Below are positions 34,104 through 43,691 of a stretch of DNA of 64,000 nucleotides, piece after piece. The notes beneath the pieces are model-generated. The model searched no databases, was not told the DNA's origin, and saw only the letters and a program-made list of their open reading frames with translations. The stretch is from UBA1413 sp964461455 (lineage in GTDB: Bacteria; Bacteroidota; Bacteroidia; Bacteroidales; Prolixibacteraceae): NCBI GenBank assembly GCA_964461455.1, contig CAYWUJ010000009.1, positions 12,995-76,994 on the forward strand, in the 5' to 3' direction. Every line of letters begins with the position of its first letter. The first letter of the stretch is position 1. Both the position numbers and the translations under genes were made by a program.

Positions 34104-34607
34104 ATGACACCGGAAATAAGCATTATCATGGGGAGCACCTCCGATTGGGGGGTGATGGAAACGGCAGCCAAGCTTTTTGATGAGTTTGGTATTCCGTTTG
34201 AGATCAATGCCCTTTCGGCGCATCGTACTCCTGAAGAGGTGGAGAAGTTTGCCCGTTCGGCGCGTGACCGGGGCATTAAGGTCATCGTTGCCGGGGCCGG
34301 CATGGCCGCCCATCTCCCCGGGGTGATCGCCGCCATGACCCCCCTGCCGGTGATCGGCGTTCCTATCAAAGCCAGCCTCGAAGGCATGGATGCCCTCCTG
34401 GCCATCGTTCAGATGCCCCCCGGCATCCCCGTGGCTACCGTAGCTATCAATGGCGCCCTGAATGCCGGACTCCTGGCCATCCAGATCCTCGCCACCGGAA
34501 ATGAGGAAATCATGGGAAAATTCATCCTTTACAAGGAAGGGCTCAAGGAAAAAATCGTCAAAGCCAACCGGGAACTGGAAAGCATCAGCTACAAATACCG
34601 GGTCTGA
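34104..34607 (+). CDS. purE: N5-carboxyaminoimidazole ribonucleotide mutase
   Basis: PurE converts N5-CAIR to CAIR in purine synthesis. The substrate loop IIMGSTSDWGVM is at the N-terminus and SAHRTP and GAGMAAHLPGVIAA follow. The ATG at 34104 gives the usual 167 residues; the frame is open further upstream without family features. It is divergent from hpt and followed by a terminator. No purK lies next to it. Confidence 0.96.
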   Translation: MTPEISIIMGSTSDWGVMETAAKLFDEFGIPFEINALSAHRTPEEVEKFARSARDRGIKVIVAGAGMAAHLPGVIAAMTPLPVIGVPIKASLEGMDALLAIVQMPPGIPVATVAINGALNAGLLAIQILATGNEEIMGKFILYKEGLKEKIVKANRELESISYKYRV

Positions 34608-34680
34608 CCTGTGCCACCAGGCGATCACCCCTGTTTTCCCCCTACAAACAATTAATACCGGCTGGAAGGGCCAGGGCATG

Positions 34681-34707
34681 ACCTGACCCCCAAATCAGGC
34701 CGTTTTT
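34681..34707 (+). terminator. Rho-independent terminator after purE
   Basis: CCTGA (34682-34686) and TCAGG (34695-34699) form a short stem with an 8-base loop, followed by CCGTTTTTG. It is 75 bases after the purE stop and before the next gene. The stem is short, so strength is moderate. Confidence 0.6.
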
Positions 34708-34776
34708 GTGCTTTCGGGATGGCTTTTTTCCCGTAAATTGGGATACCCTTTTCATGAAACCCTTTCTCTACGCGAA

Positions 34777-35601
34777 GTGAAAAAATGGGCGTTACATTTT
34801 TTGATTTCCGCCGGTCTGTTGTTTTTCCCCGTTTTTCCGCGGGCCATGACCAACCGGATGCCGGGAGCCCGTCAGGCTTCTCTTTCTTATGCCACTGCCG
34901 CCCTGACGGGACCACGCTCCCTTTTTGACAACCCGGCGGGAATTGCCTTTTCTGACGTCTTCCATGCTGCGATGGCCTGTGAATCGCGGTTTCTGCTCAG
35001 GGAGTTCTCCTTGATGGCTGTCGGGGTGGTCCTTCCCGTGGGGCCGGGAGCCTTTGGTTTTTCCTTCAGCCAAACGGGGAGCGGCATCTACCATGAGCGC
35101 AAGGGTGCCCTCACCTACGCTACTCCTCTGGGGAGGGAAATCGCCGCAGCCGTTCAATTTGACCTCTTCGCCGAGAAATTCCCGGAAAACCGGGATCCCT
35201 GCCTGATGGTCACCGTTGAAACAGGCCTGGTAGCCGCCCTCTCAGGCCGCCTGCACGTCGGTGTCCATCTTTTCAACCCCGTGGGTGCCCGCATGAATAC
35301 CCCGTGGGGCAAAGAAAAACCGCTGCAGAACGTACGTTGCGGAACGGCCTGGCAACCTTCGCCCCAACTTCTCTTCTGTGCCGAAGTCGCCAAAGCCACG
35401 CGAACCCCCGTAAGGGTAAAGAGCGGTATTGAATTCTCGCCCTCCCCGTCCTGTGCCATACGGTGCGGCGCGGCCACCTCTCCCCTGACGTTTTCCCTGG
35501 GCACCGGTTTTCCCGTGGGCAAACTCCTCTTCGACATTGCCTTCACCACCCAGGAAGTCCTGGGATTCTCACCTTCGGCAACCCTCTCCTGGCAGCCATG
35601 A
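34777..35601 (+). CDS. PorV/PorQ-like outer-membrane barrel protein
   Basis: Using the GTG at 34777 the product has 274 residues and a clear signal (KKWALHFLISAGLLFF). The frame can start at a GTG at 34708, but that places 23 poorly hydrophobic residues before the signal. The mature protein begins with GARQASLSYATAALTGPRSL and FDNPAGIAF, the pattern of Bacteroidetes outer-membrane proteins of the PorV/PorQ and FadL-like group, and continues with regular beta strands. The stop overlaps the next start (ATGA), coupling it to the helix-hairpin-helix barrel protein. Whether it serves the type IX secretion system is unknown. Confidence 0.72.
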   Translation: MKKWALHFLISAGLLFFPVFPRAMTNRMPGARQASLSYATAALTGPRSLFDNPAGIAFSDVFHAAMACESRFLLREFSLMAVGVVLPVGPGAFGFSFSQTGSGIYHERKGALTYATPLGREIAAAVQFDLFAEKFPENRDPCLMVTVETGLVAALSGRLHVGVHLFNPVGARMNTPWGKEKPLQNVRCGTAWQPSPQLLFCAEVAKATRTPVRVKSGIEFSPSPSCAIRCGAATSPLTFSLGTGFPVGKLLFDIAFTTQEVLGFSPSATLSWQP

Positions 35602-37634
35602 AACTCACTATCCTGGTCATCCTTCTTCTGGCGGGTGCAGGGGCTGCCGCAGGCCAGCAACTGCCCGGAAGGTTCAGGGATTTCGATGAATTGCTGGAGT
35701 CAGTGGCCGGGGAAACGGAAGAGGGGGAAGAACAAGGGGCCTGGCTTGAGGAACTGCACGAGAAATATGACCACCCCATCGATATCAACAGTGCCGGAAG
35801 GGAGGAGCTGCTGACCATTCCCTTTATCACGGAACCGGCGGTGGAGGCCATCCTCTCCTGCCGCCAGAAATATGGTCCCTTCTTTTCCCCCTACGAACTC
35901 GCCTCGCTCCCGGCCATCGGCCGGGAAACGGCCGAAAAGATCTCCTTTTTCATCAGGGCGGGCTCCCCCCCGGAACCCCGGGAAAGCGACACCCTTTTCC
36001 GGAAACGGGGATACCATGACATCATCGTGAAGGGAGGGCGCACCTTTCCGCAGGCTGCAGGATTCCGGAGCCGCAACGGAAACCCTCCCCTCTACCCCGG
36101 AAGTCAGGAAATGATTTCCGCCAGATACCGGTACGAAAAACAGGATCTCCTCAAGGCGGGCCTGACAGCCGACAAAGACCCGGGGGAGCCCTTTTTCACC
36201 ACGCCCAACAGAACGGGGTTTGACCACTATTCCGGGTATCTCTCCTTCAGGGTGAGCGACCGCATCGCGCGGGTGATCATTGGGGACTTTACCGCGGGCA
36301 CCGGACAGGGAGTGGTACTCTGGCAGGGGTTCACCATGACGGGAAGTGCCGATATTATGCAAACCTCCAGAAACGCGAGCTATGTCAGACCCCACTCCTC
36401 CACCGCCGAAAACCGCTTTTTCCGGGGTGCGGCGGCATCCTTCAGGTGGGGTGACCACCGGTGCCACCTGCTCATCTCCCGTTTGAACAGCGACGGCCAT
36501 CTTGAAATGGGCGCCGACTCTGTATGGAAGGTCACATCGCTGCCGGTTTCAGGCTACCACCGCACTCCCGCCGAGATCGCGGGGAAGAAGAGTGTCAGGC
36601 AAACTGCGGCAGCGCTGTTCTATCAGGTGGCCAAACCAGGCATAAAAGCAGGGGTGACAGTCCTGGCCCTGGCCTATTCCCGCCCCCTCGATCCCGGGGA
36701 GGAGCTGTATGAAAAATACTACTTCCGGGGAGACAGGGTGCTGAATGCCGGCATAGACTATCGCTGGGTAAGGGGTTACCTCCAGTTGTATGGTGAAGGT
36801 GCGTGTTCATGGCCGGGGGGTCTGGCCGTGGTTCAGGGCCTCGAAGCCCGCCTCCATGACCAGCTGGCACTGGTCCTCTCCTTCCGTCATTTCGACAGGG
36901 ACTACCATGCCCCCCTGGCAGGGGCTTTCTCCGCAGCAAGCAGGTGCACCGGGGAAACAGGCCTCTATGGCGCCCTCCGCCTTCTTCCGGCACCGGGAAT
37001 GACCCTGACGGCCAGCGCCGACTGGCACCACGCCCCCTGGATCCTCTATACCACCGCCGCCCCCTCTTCAGGATACCTCATCACCCTGCGCGCCGACATC
37101 CACCCCACCCCACGGCTGTCGGGGTACCTCAGGTTCCGTGCCAAATCATCAGAGATAAAAACCAATACCACCACTCTCCTCCGCCAGGAAAACCTCCGCC
37201 AGGAAAACCTCAGGCTACAGGCCGACTACGCCGTGACCCCGGCACTCACACTGCGCTGGCGTACCGAAGTCTCCCGGCGCCTCTCCTCAACCCCGGAAAA
37301 AGGAATCCTCATCAGCCACGACATCGCCTGGAAACCTTTACAAACTCCCCTGTCGGTCACCTTCAGGGCTGCCTGGTTCCACACCGGCTCTTACGCCTCG
37401 GGAATTTACGCCTACGAAAATGACCTGCTTTACTCCTTCTCCTCGGTCAACTATTACGGCCACGGATGCCGTACCTACCTAAACCTCAAAACCACCCTCT
37501 CCCATGGCGTTGACGCATGGGTAAAACTGGGAAATACCACCTGGTTCGACAGGAATGAAACCGGTTCAGGAGCCGACGAAAGAGAGGGCAAATCTAAAAG
37601 AGAGTTAAAAATTCAACTCCGTTACCACTTTTAA
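35598..37634 (+). CDS. Secreted protein with two helix-hairpin-helix motifs and a beta-barrel domain
   Basis: The 678-residue protein (ATG at 35598) has a signal peptide (LTILVILLLAGAGAAAGQ). Residues about 60-118 hold two helix-hairpin-helix-like elements, INSAGREELLTIPFITEPAV and LASLPAIGRETAEKI, similar to the ComEA/competence type that binds DNA backbones. The remaining 550 residues show the alternating strands of an outer-membrane barrel and end in LKIQLRYHF. It is translated with the barrel protein upstream. DNA binding at the outer membrane is suggested by the motif but not shown. An in-frame 15-bp duplication at 37179-37208 repeats LRQEN. Confidence 0.82.
   Translation: MKLTILVILLLAGAGAAAGQQLPGRFRDFDELLESVAGETEEGEEQGAWLEELHEKYDHPIDINSAGREELLTIPFITEPAVEAILSCRQKYGPFFSPYELASLPAIGRETAEKISFFIRAGSPPEPRESDTLFRKRGYHDIIVKGGRTFPQAAGFRSRNGNPPLYPGSQEMISARYRYEKQDLLKAGLTADKDPGEPFFTTPNRTGFDHYSGYLSFRVSDRIARVIIGDFTAGTGQGVVLWQGFTMTGSADIMQTSRNASYVRPHSSTAENRFFRGAAASFRWGDHRCHLLISRLNSDGHLEMGADSVWKVTSLPVSGYHRTPAEIAGKKSVRQTAAALFYQVAKPGIKAGVTVLALAYSRPLDPGEELYEKYYFRGDRVLNAGIDYRWVRGYLQLYGEGACSWPGGLAVVQGLEARLHDQLALVLSFRHFDRDYHAPLAGAFSAASRCTGETGLYGALRLLPAPGMTLTASADWHHAPWILYTTAAPSSGYLITLRADIHPTPRLSGYLRFRAKSSEIKTNTTTLLRQENLRQENLRLQADYAVTPALTLRWRTEVSRRLSSTPEKGILISHDIAWKPLQTPLSVTFRAAWFHTGSYASGIYAYENDLLYSFSSVNYYGHGCRTYLNLKTTLSHGVDAWVKLGNTTWFDRNETGSGADEREGKSKRELKIQLRYHF
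37179..37208 (+). repeat. In-frame tandem duplication of 15 bp
   Basis: CTCCGCCAGGAAAAC occurs twice in tandem inside the HhH/barrel gene, giving LRQENLRQEN. The two copies are identical, so the duplication is probably recent or slippage-prone. It adds five residues, likely in a loop. Confidence 0.9.
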
Positions 37635-37677
37635 TGACATATTTAGTTACTTTGTCAGGGTATAAACCAATCTTATC

Positions 37678-38829
37678 ATGGAGTCAAGTGAATACGATGA
37701 TATTCGTCCGTATAATGATGCCGAAGTATCCGAAAAAATAAAATTCCTGCTGGAGGATGCCACTTTCACGGAAATGCTGAGGCTTCTATTTCCTGATGAA
37801 CACAAGGAAATGCACATACGGAAGCTCCTTTCCGAGGTAAAGAGTATCAACCAGCTGCAGCGCGATTTCGTGTCGAGACTGGTGGAGAGAATCATCATAT
37901 CCACCACCAAGGGGCTGACCACCAGCGGACTGGAGTATCTTGACAAAAACAAACCCTATCTTTTCTTTTCCAATCACAGGGATATCATTCTGGATTCAGC
38001 ATTTCTCAATTACATCATGTTTCAGTCGGGGATGAACTCCACCCGGATCGCCATAGGAGACAACCTCCTGATTTATGACTGGATCACCCATGTGGTAAAA
38101 CTCAACCGGGCCTTTGTCGTCAAAAGGAGCCTTTCGGTCAGGGAATTGCTGGAAGCATCCAAAAAACTCTCGGCCTATATCAGGAAAACCATCACCACGG
38201 AGCAGAATTCGGTATGGATAGCCCAGCGGGAAGGGCGCACCAAGGATGGCAATGACCAAACCCAGCTGGCCCTCCTGAAAATGCTCAACCTCAGCAATAC
38301 CAAAAGTTTGGCCGAAGGATTCGGGGAACTCACGGTCGTTCCCGTTTCCATCTCCTACGAACTGGAACCCTGCGGGATTTCCAAGGTTTCAGAGTTGATC
38401 AGAAAGGAGACCGACGGGTACCAGAAAACCCCGGCCGACGACCTGAAGAGCATGGCGAGCGGACTGGCCAATCCCAAGGGAAGGGTTCACTTCTCCTTCG
38501 GCCGTCCCATCCTGAGCAGCTTCCTGGAGAAAAACAACAACCTGCCGGTCAACGAATTCCTGCAGTTGCTCACCGAGCGGATCGACCACCGCATCCACCA
38601 GTATTACAAGCTGTGGCCATACAATTATGTGGCCTATGAATTACTGAACGGCACCGGTGAGTTTACGGAGTACTACACTTCGGCCGATATCGTGGAGTTT
38701 AAGAGCATGGTGGCCAAAGCACAGGATACCATTCCCTATAATCCGGAAGAGGTGGCCCGGCGCTTTACCAAAATGTACGCCAGACCCGTAGAAAACGCCC
38801 TCATTGCCGAGGAGGTCTTCAGAAACTGA
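37678..38829 (+). CDS. Glycerol-3-phosphate/1-acylglycerol-phosphate acyltransferase-like
   Basis: The 383-residue protein carries acyltransferase block I, NHRDIILD (the catalytic His and Asp), then a block III-like segment REGRTKDG and block IV VVPVSISYE. An N-terminal helical region of about 90 residues precedes them. No signal or strong transmembrane segment is seen, so it is probably membrane-associated from the cytoplasm. It should acylate glycerol-3-phosphate or lysophosphatidate. The substrate cannot be told apart from the motifs. It stands alone between the HhH/barrel gene and recJ, which is convergent. Confidence 0.86.
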   Translation: MESSEYDDIRPYNDAEVSEKIKFLLEDATFTEMLRLLFPDEHKEMHIRKLLSEVKSINQLQRDFVSRLVERIIISTTKGLTTSGLEYLDKNKPYLFFSNHRDIILDSAFLNYIMFQSGMNSTRIAIGDNLLIYDWITHVVKLNRAFVVKRSLSVRELLEASKKLSAYIRKTITTEQNSVWIAQREGRTKDGNDQTQLALLKMLNLSNTKSLAEGFGELTVVPVSISYELEPCGISKVSELIRKETDGYQKTPADDLKSMASGLANPKGRVHFSFGRPILSSFLEKNNNLPVNEFLQLLTERIDHRIHQYYKLWPYNYVAYELLNGTGEFTEYYTSADIVEFKSMVAKAQDTIPYNPEEVARRFTKMYARPVENALIAEEVFRN

Positions 38830-38874
38830 CCGGCGGTTCTTTACCCCGGTGGCAGTGCCGCGAGAAGGAAAATT

Positions 38875-40596
38875 TCAGGTGGTTTTTGTTCTGATATCCT
38901 TGATGTTGAGCTGGAGGTTTGTTTTTCCCCTGAACTCATTCAGTTCAACGGAATAACAGATATCGAAGGGCGTTCCCGACTGAATCACGGGGAATTTGGC
39001 CGCCAGGTTGAAGGCTATACCTGCGAAGATTCCCGATGAGGCGTCGGGTTCCATCAGGTCCAGTTTTATATGTTCCAGGTTTTTACCCACCAGGCGGCTG
39101 CTGCCGGCATCGATGACATCTTCGGTGACAAAAAGGGGCATACTGTTATGAGGGCCAAAGGGGGCAAACTGTTTCATGACCCTGAAAAAGCGGGGGTTAA
39201 TTTCGTGCAGGGCCAGTTTGGCATCTACTTCCACGGTCTGGAGCTGCTGCCTGCTGGTCACCGTTCTGGTGACAATCTCTTCAAACCGTTCCGAAAAGGC
39301 CCTGACGTTTTCGATTTTCAGGGTGAGGCCGGCGGCATACATGTGTCCGCCATAGGACTCCAACAGGTCACTGCAGGCCCCGATCGCCTCGTAGAGGTCA
39401 AAGTCCTTCACCGACCTGGCCGACCCCGTGGCCAAACCGTTCGATTCGGTCAGAACCACCGTGGGACGGTAAAAAAACTCGGTCAGCCGTGAGGCCACGA
39501 TGCCTACCACCCCTTTATGCCAGTCCCGGTTGTAAATCACCGTACTGTTGCGGTTACGGAGTTCCTCATCCCTCTCGATCATTTCCAGGGCATCCTGGGT
39601 AATGTCCCTGTCGAGGGTTTTCCTGATCTCATTGAAAGAGTCGATCTCTTCACCAAGGGCATCGGAACTCACGGTATCGACCGAAACCAGAATCTGTACC
39701 GATTTCTTGCCGTGTTCTATCCTGCCCGAAGCATTCAGCCGGGGGCCTATTTTGAAAACGATATCACTGACCGTGATCTCCTCACCGTTCAGTCCAGCCA
39801 GGTTGATAATGGTCTGCAAACCCATCCCCGGATTGGTATTGAGTTTTTTCAGCCCGTAATGGGCCAGCACCCTGTTTTCCCCGGTGATGGGGACAATGTC
39901 GGAGGCGATGCTGACCACCAGAAGGTCAAGCAGATCATGGAGCTTTTCCTGGCTGATGTTGTTCTTAAGGGTGTAAGCCTGGAGCAGTTTGAATCCTACG
40001 CCGCACCCCGACAACTCCTTGTAGGGATAAGGACAGTCGGGACGCTTGGGATCCAGCACCGCCACGGCATCGGGAATGGTCTCCCCGGGGTTGTGATGGT
40101 CACAAATGATGAAATCAAGCCCCTGCTCACGGGCATATTTCACCTTCTCCACCGCCTTAATCCCGCAATCGAGAACGATAACCAGGGAAAACTGCTCCCT
40201 GGCGGCATAGTCTATACTCTGGGGTGAAATACCGTAACCCTCGGTATACCTGTCGGGAATGTAATAATCGAGATGCTTGATATAGTCCTTCAGAAACAGA
40301 TAAATCATGGCCACCGAGGTAGTCCCGTCAACATCATAATCCCCGTAGATCATCACCCTCTCCTGGTTATTGATCGCCTGTTCAAGACGGGCAACAGCCT
40401 TGTCCATATCCTTCATCAGGAAGGGATCATGAAGATCGGACAACCTGGGACGAAAAAAGCTCTTCGCCTCATTGAATGTTTTTACACCACGCTGAACCAA
40501 TAGATTGGCAATCACCATGTTAACATTCAACGCTGCGGACAGATGCTTTATATCATTGATGTCGCCCTGTGGCTTAATACTCCAGACTTTATCCAT
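38875..40596 (-). CDS. recJ: Single-strand-specific exonuclease RecJ
   Basis: RecJ degrades single-stranded DNA 5' to 3' in recombination and repair. DHH-family motifs are visible: YGDYDVDGTTS, LDCGIKAVEK and the DHH motif in ICDHHNPGE, with VLDPKRPDCPYPYKELSG after it. The C-terminal part has ATGSARSV and YGGHMYAAGL (DHHA1). The 573-residue length is normal. An exact TAnnTTTG box lies about 40 bases upstream. It is divergent from lysS. Confidence 0.96.
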   Translation of the reverse strand: MDKVWSIKPQGDINDIKHLSAALNVNMVIANLLVQRGVKTFNEAKSFFRPRLSDLHDPFLMKDMDKAVARLEQAINNQERVMIYGDYDVDGTTSVAMIYLFLKDYIKHLDYYIPDRYTEGYGISPQSIDYAAREQFSLVIVLDCGIKAVEKVKYAREQGLDFIICDHHNPGETIPDAVAVLDPKRPDCPYPYKELSGCGVGFKLLQAYTLKNNISQEKLHDLLDLLVVSIASDIVPITGENRVLAHYGLKKLNTNPGMGLQTIINLAGLNGEEITVSDIVFKIGPRLNASGRIEHGKKSVQILVSVDTVSSDALGEEIDSFNEIRKTLDRDITQDALEMIERDEELRNRNSTVIYNRDWHKGVVGIVASRLTEFFYRPTVVLTESNGLATGSARSVKDFDLYEAIGACSDLLESYGGHMYAAGLTLKIENVRAFSERFEEIVTRTVTSRQQLQTVEVDAKLALHEINPRFFRVMKQFAPFGPHNSMPLFVTEDVIDAGSSRLVGKNLEHIKLDLMEPDASSGIFAGIAFNLAAKFPVIQSGTPFDICYSVELNEFRGKTNLQLNIKDIRTKTT

Positions 40597-40636
40597 TCTT
40601 CCTCTTTCTGCCGTAGCCTTCCTACTATATTTAATG

Positions 40637-40644
40637 CAAAGATA
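40637..40644 (-). promoter_or_regulatory. Putative -7 box for recJ
   Basis: Minus-strand TATCTTTG followed by C, an exact TAnnTTTG match about 41 bases before the recJ start. No convincing -33 TTTG. Confidence 0.5.
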
Positions 40645-40801
40645 AGAATTGAAAAATGATAAGCATAATAAAACCCCGGAGAGCCGTATATATTTTTTAA
40701 CGTCTGATTATCTGATCATTACAAAATATCCCCTTAGCCATTTCGTGGGCACCGTCTCCTAACTGATTGGGCCTTAACCATCCCTGAAGATTCTTTTTTC
40801 T

Positions 40802-40809
40802 TATCTTTG
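40802..40809 (+). promoter_or_regulatory. Putative -7 box for lysS
   Basis: TATCTTTG is an exact TAnnTTTG match, ending 22 bases before the lysS ATG. The -33 position has no clear TTTG. The divergent recJ box lies 157 bases away, so the two promoters share one intergenic region. Confidence 0.5.
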
Positions 40810-40831
40810 GGCGGTTTTACAAAAACAGCAG

Positions 40832-42571
40832 ATGACGAACATTTCATTGAGTGAGCAGGAGGAAATCCGCAGGAATTCCCTTCGCAGGTTACGGGAGTTG
40901 GGCATTGATCCCTATCCGGCAGCGGCATACCCTGTAAATGCCCGGGCGGCAGAAATTAAGGCCGGGTTTGATCCTGAAAAGGGAAATTTCGGGGATATTT
41001 GTCTGGCGGGCAGGCTGATGAGCCAGCGGATCATGGGAAAGGCCTCCTTTGCCGAATTGCAGGACGCCTCGGGGCGTATTCAGCTCTATGTCAACCGCGA
41101 TGAACTTTGTCCCGGAGAAGACAAGACCCTATACAACGAAGTTTTCCGCAGACTCCTCGACATTGGTGACACCATCGGAGTGAAGGGGTATGCGTTCATC
41201 ACCCAGATGGGGGAAATATCGGTCCATGTGAAGGAACTCACCCTGCTGAGCAAGGCCCTGCGGCCGCTTCCCGTTGTCAAGGAGAAGGAGGGTGTCCTTT
41301 ACGATGCTTTTACCGACGTGGAACAGCGCTACCGCATGCGGTATGTCGACCTGATCGTCAATCCCCGGGTGAGGGAGGTCTTCGCGCAAAGGACCAAAAT
41401 CATCAATACCATGCGGGAGATCTTCAATGAAAAAGGGTACCTTGAGGTCGAGACGCCCATACTTCAGCCCATTCCCGGAGGTGCGGCAGCCCGGCCGTTC
41501 ATCACCCATCACAATACCCTCGACATCCCCCTGTATCTCCGCATTGCCAATGAGCTCTACCTGAAGAAGCTGATTGTCGGCGGCTTTGACGGAGTCTACG
41601 AATTCGCCAGGGATTTCAGGAATGAAGGGATGGACCGCACCCATAACCCCGAATTCACGGTGCTGGAAATCTACGTGGCCTACAAGGATTACTTCTGGAT
41701 GATGGATTTTACCGAGATGATGCTGGAAAGAGTAGCCCTGGCCCTTCACGGCACTACCCGGGTCCCCCTGGGCGACCAGATCATTGACTTCAGAGCTCCT
41801 TATCCCCGCGTGACCATGGCCGATGCCATAAAGATCCATACCGGATACGACATCAGGGGAAAAAATGAAGATGAGCTGAGGAAAATCTGTGACACCCTGG
41901 GTATTGAAGCCACTCCCGACATGGGCAAAGGAAAACTCATCGACGCCCTCTTCGGTGAAAAGTGTGAGCATCACTACATCCAGCCCACCTTTATCATGGA
42001 CTACCCGGTAGAGATGTCCCCGCTGACCAAGATACACCGGTCAGAACCAGGAGTCACCGAAAGATTTGAACTGATGGTATACGGAAAGGAACTGGCCAAT
42101 GCCTATTCCGAGCTGAACGACCCCATCGACCAGAGGGAAAGGTTTGAAGAACAGCTCAGACTTTCGGAAAAGGGAGATGACGAAGCCATGTTCATCGACC
42201 ATGATTTCCTCAGGGCCCTGGAATACGGTATGCCCCCGACCTCGGGAATGGGGATAGGCATCGACAGGCTGACCATGTTCATGACCAACAACCTCTCCAT
42301 TCAGGATGTCCTTTTCTTCCCCCAGATGAAACCGGAAACCCGGAAACAGGAATCAGTGGCTGCTCCTGAAGAGTATGCCCGGCTGGGCATCTCCCCCGAG
42401 TGGGGAGAGGTTCTGCGCCAACTGGGATACACCACCATCGCCCGGCTCAAAGAGGCGGGGAAATTCACCAAACTCCACCAGGAGATCTGCGGATACAACA
42501 AAAAAAACAAGCTGGGCCTGCAGAATCCTTCCCCGGAAGAGGTGAAAGAGTGGCTCGAAAAATCCGGCTGA
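40832..42571 (+). CDS. lysS: Lysyl-tRNA synthetase, class II
   Basis: The enzyme charges tRNA-Lys. An N-terminal anticodon-binding OB domain (QDASGRIQLYV) precedes the catalytic domain. Class II motif 2 is RDFRNEGMDRTHNPEF and motif 3 is GMGIGIDRLTM followed by FFPQMKPE. The 579-residue length includes an extra C-terminal stretch of about 70 residues after motif 3, which is common in Bacteroidetes lysS. It is followed by gpsA and pgi on the same strand, 120 bp away. Confidence 0.97.
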   Translation: MTNISLSEQEEIRRNSLRRLRELGIDPYPAAAYPVNARAAEIKAGFDPEKGNFGDICLAGRLMSQRIMGKASFAELQDASGRIQLYVNRDELCPGEDKTLYNEVFRRLLDIGDTIGVKGYAFITQMGEISVHVKELTLLSKALRPLPVVKEKEGVLYDAFTDVEQRYRMRYVDLIVNPRVREVFAQRTKIINTMREIFNEKGYLEVETPILQPIPGGAAARPFITHHNTLDIPLYLRIANELYLKKLIVGGFDGVYEFARDFRNEGMDRTHNPEFTVLEIYVAYKDYFWMMDFTEMMLERVALALHGTTRVPLGDQIIDFRAPYPRVTMADAIKIHTGYDIRGKNEDELRKICDTLGIEATPDMGKGKLIDALFGEKCEHHYIQPTFIMDYPVEMSPLTKIHRSEPGVTERFELMVYGKELANAYSELNDPIDQRERFEEQLRLSEKGDDEAMFIDHDFLRALEYGMPPTSGMGIGIDRLTMFMTNNLSIQDVLFFPQMKPETRKQESVAAPEEYARLGISPEWGEVLRQLGYTTIARLKEAGKFTKLHQEICGYNKKNKLGLQNPSPEEVKEWLEKSG

Positions 42572-42650
42572 CCCCCGGGTACCGGTGATCCTCTGCGGCC
42601 CTGGCCATGAAATATCAGGGATGAGTTCCGTGAGGTGCCTGAAAAGGTTG

Positions 42651-42658
42651 TAGCTTTG
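42651..42658 (+). promoter_or_regulatory. Putative -7 box for gpsA-pgi
   Basis: TAGCTTTG is an exact TAnnTTTG match, 33 bases before the TTG start of gpsA. The -33 region lacks a clear TTTG. Confidence 0.45.
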
Positions 42659-42691
42659 TAACTGTGGGGTGAATGATCTAAAACAGAAATT

Positions 42692-43684
42692 TTGAAAAAC
42701 GGAAAAGTAGGTGTTATCGGAAGCGGGAGCTGGGCGACAGCCATTTCCAAGATCCTGCTGGAAAATCTTCCATCCATACACTGGTTTATACGCAGTGAAG
42801 AGACCATTGAACTCTTCAGGCAATACAAAAATAACCCGGGTTACCTGCGGGGTGTGGAATTTGATACCGACAGGATTGTTTTCTCATCTGACATCAATGA
42901 GGTGGCAGCTGCCTGTGACACCCTGGTGGTGGTCATTCCATCGGCCTTTCTCTGCGATACCCTGGCACAGCTGACCGTCAGTCTGTCAGACAAATTCGTG
43001 GTGTCGGGGGTCAAAGGTCTGGTTCCTGTCGAAAATGTCGTGGTCGGGGAATTCCTGCATAAGAGTTACCAGCTCCCCTATACCTCCATTGGGGTGCTGG
43101 CAGGCCCCTGCCATGCCGAAGAGGTGGCTCTTGAAAAACTCTCCTATCTGACGGTCGCCTGCGGTGATGAAGACCGGGGCAGGGAGTTTGCCTCACTTCT
43201 GCAGTGCAGCTACATCAAAGCCAGCACCATCGACGATATCTGGGGAACCGAATACAGCTCGGTGATCAAAAATATCATTGCCATTGCCGCCGGCATCGCG
43301 CACGGACTGAGGTACGGGGATAACTTCCAGGCGGTACTCATCAGCAATGCCATTCAGGAGATCAAGCGGTTTGTCGATACGGTCCACCCCATCAACCGCG
43401 ATATCAAGAGTTCCGTATATCTGGGCGACCTCCTGGTCACCGCCTACAGCCAGTTCAGCCGTAACCGCACCTTCGGGAACATGATAGGGAACGGCTACTC
43501 CGTAAGAACCGCCCAGCTCGAAATGCACATGGTGGCCGAAGGCTACTACTCGGTAAAAATCATCAGGGAAATCAACGAAAAATACAAGGTCGACATGCCC
43601 ATCTGCGAGGCTGTCTACCAAATCCTGTACGGCGGGCGCTCCCCGCGCAAGGAGATCCTTAAGCTCACTGAAAAATTAACATAA
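42692..43684 (+). CDS. gpsA: NAD(P)-dependent glycerol-3-phosphate dehydrogenase
   Basis: GpsA reduces dihydroxyacetone phosphate to sn-glycerol-3-phosphate for phospholipid synthesis. The dinucleotide motif VIGSGSWATAISK is at the N-terminus, AGPCHAEEVA in the middle, and the catalytic-domain segment EYSSVIKNIIAIAAGIAHGL follows. The gene must start at the TTG at 42692, because an in-frame stop lies 16 bases upstream and the next start would remove the nucleotide motif. It is 330 residues, normal length. It is 7 bp before pgi, so the two are co-transcribed. Confidence 0.94.
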   Translation: MKNGKVGVIGSGSWATAISKILLENLPSIHWFIRSEETIELFRQYKNNPGYLRGVEFDTDRIVFSSDINEVAAACDTLVVVIPSAFLCDTLAQLTVSLSDKFVVSGVKGLVPVENVVVGEFLHKSYQLPYTSIGVLAGPCHAEEVALEKLSYLTVACGDEDRGREFASLLQCSYIKASTIDDIWGTEYSSVIKNIIAIAAGIAHGLRYGDNFQAVLISNAIQEIKRFVDTVHPINRDIKSSVYLGDLLVTAYSQFSRNRTFGNMIGNGYSVRTAQLEMHMVAEGYYSVKIIREINEKYKVDMPICEAVYQILYGGRSPRKEILKLTEKLT

Positions 43685-43691
43685 TACAACC

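Noticed and set aside
34035..34679. Minus-strand frame across purE
   Set aside because: Antisense to a certain purE gene and enters the terminator region.
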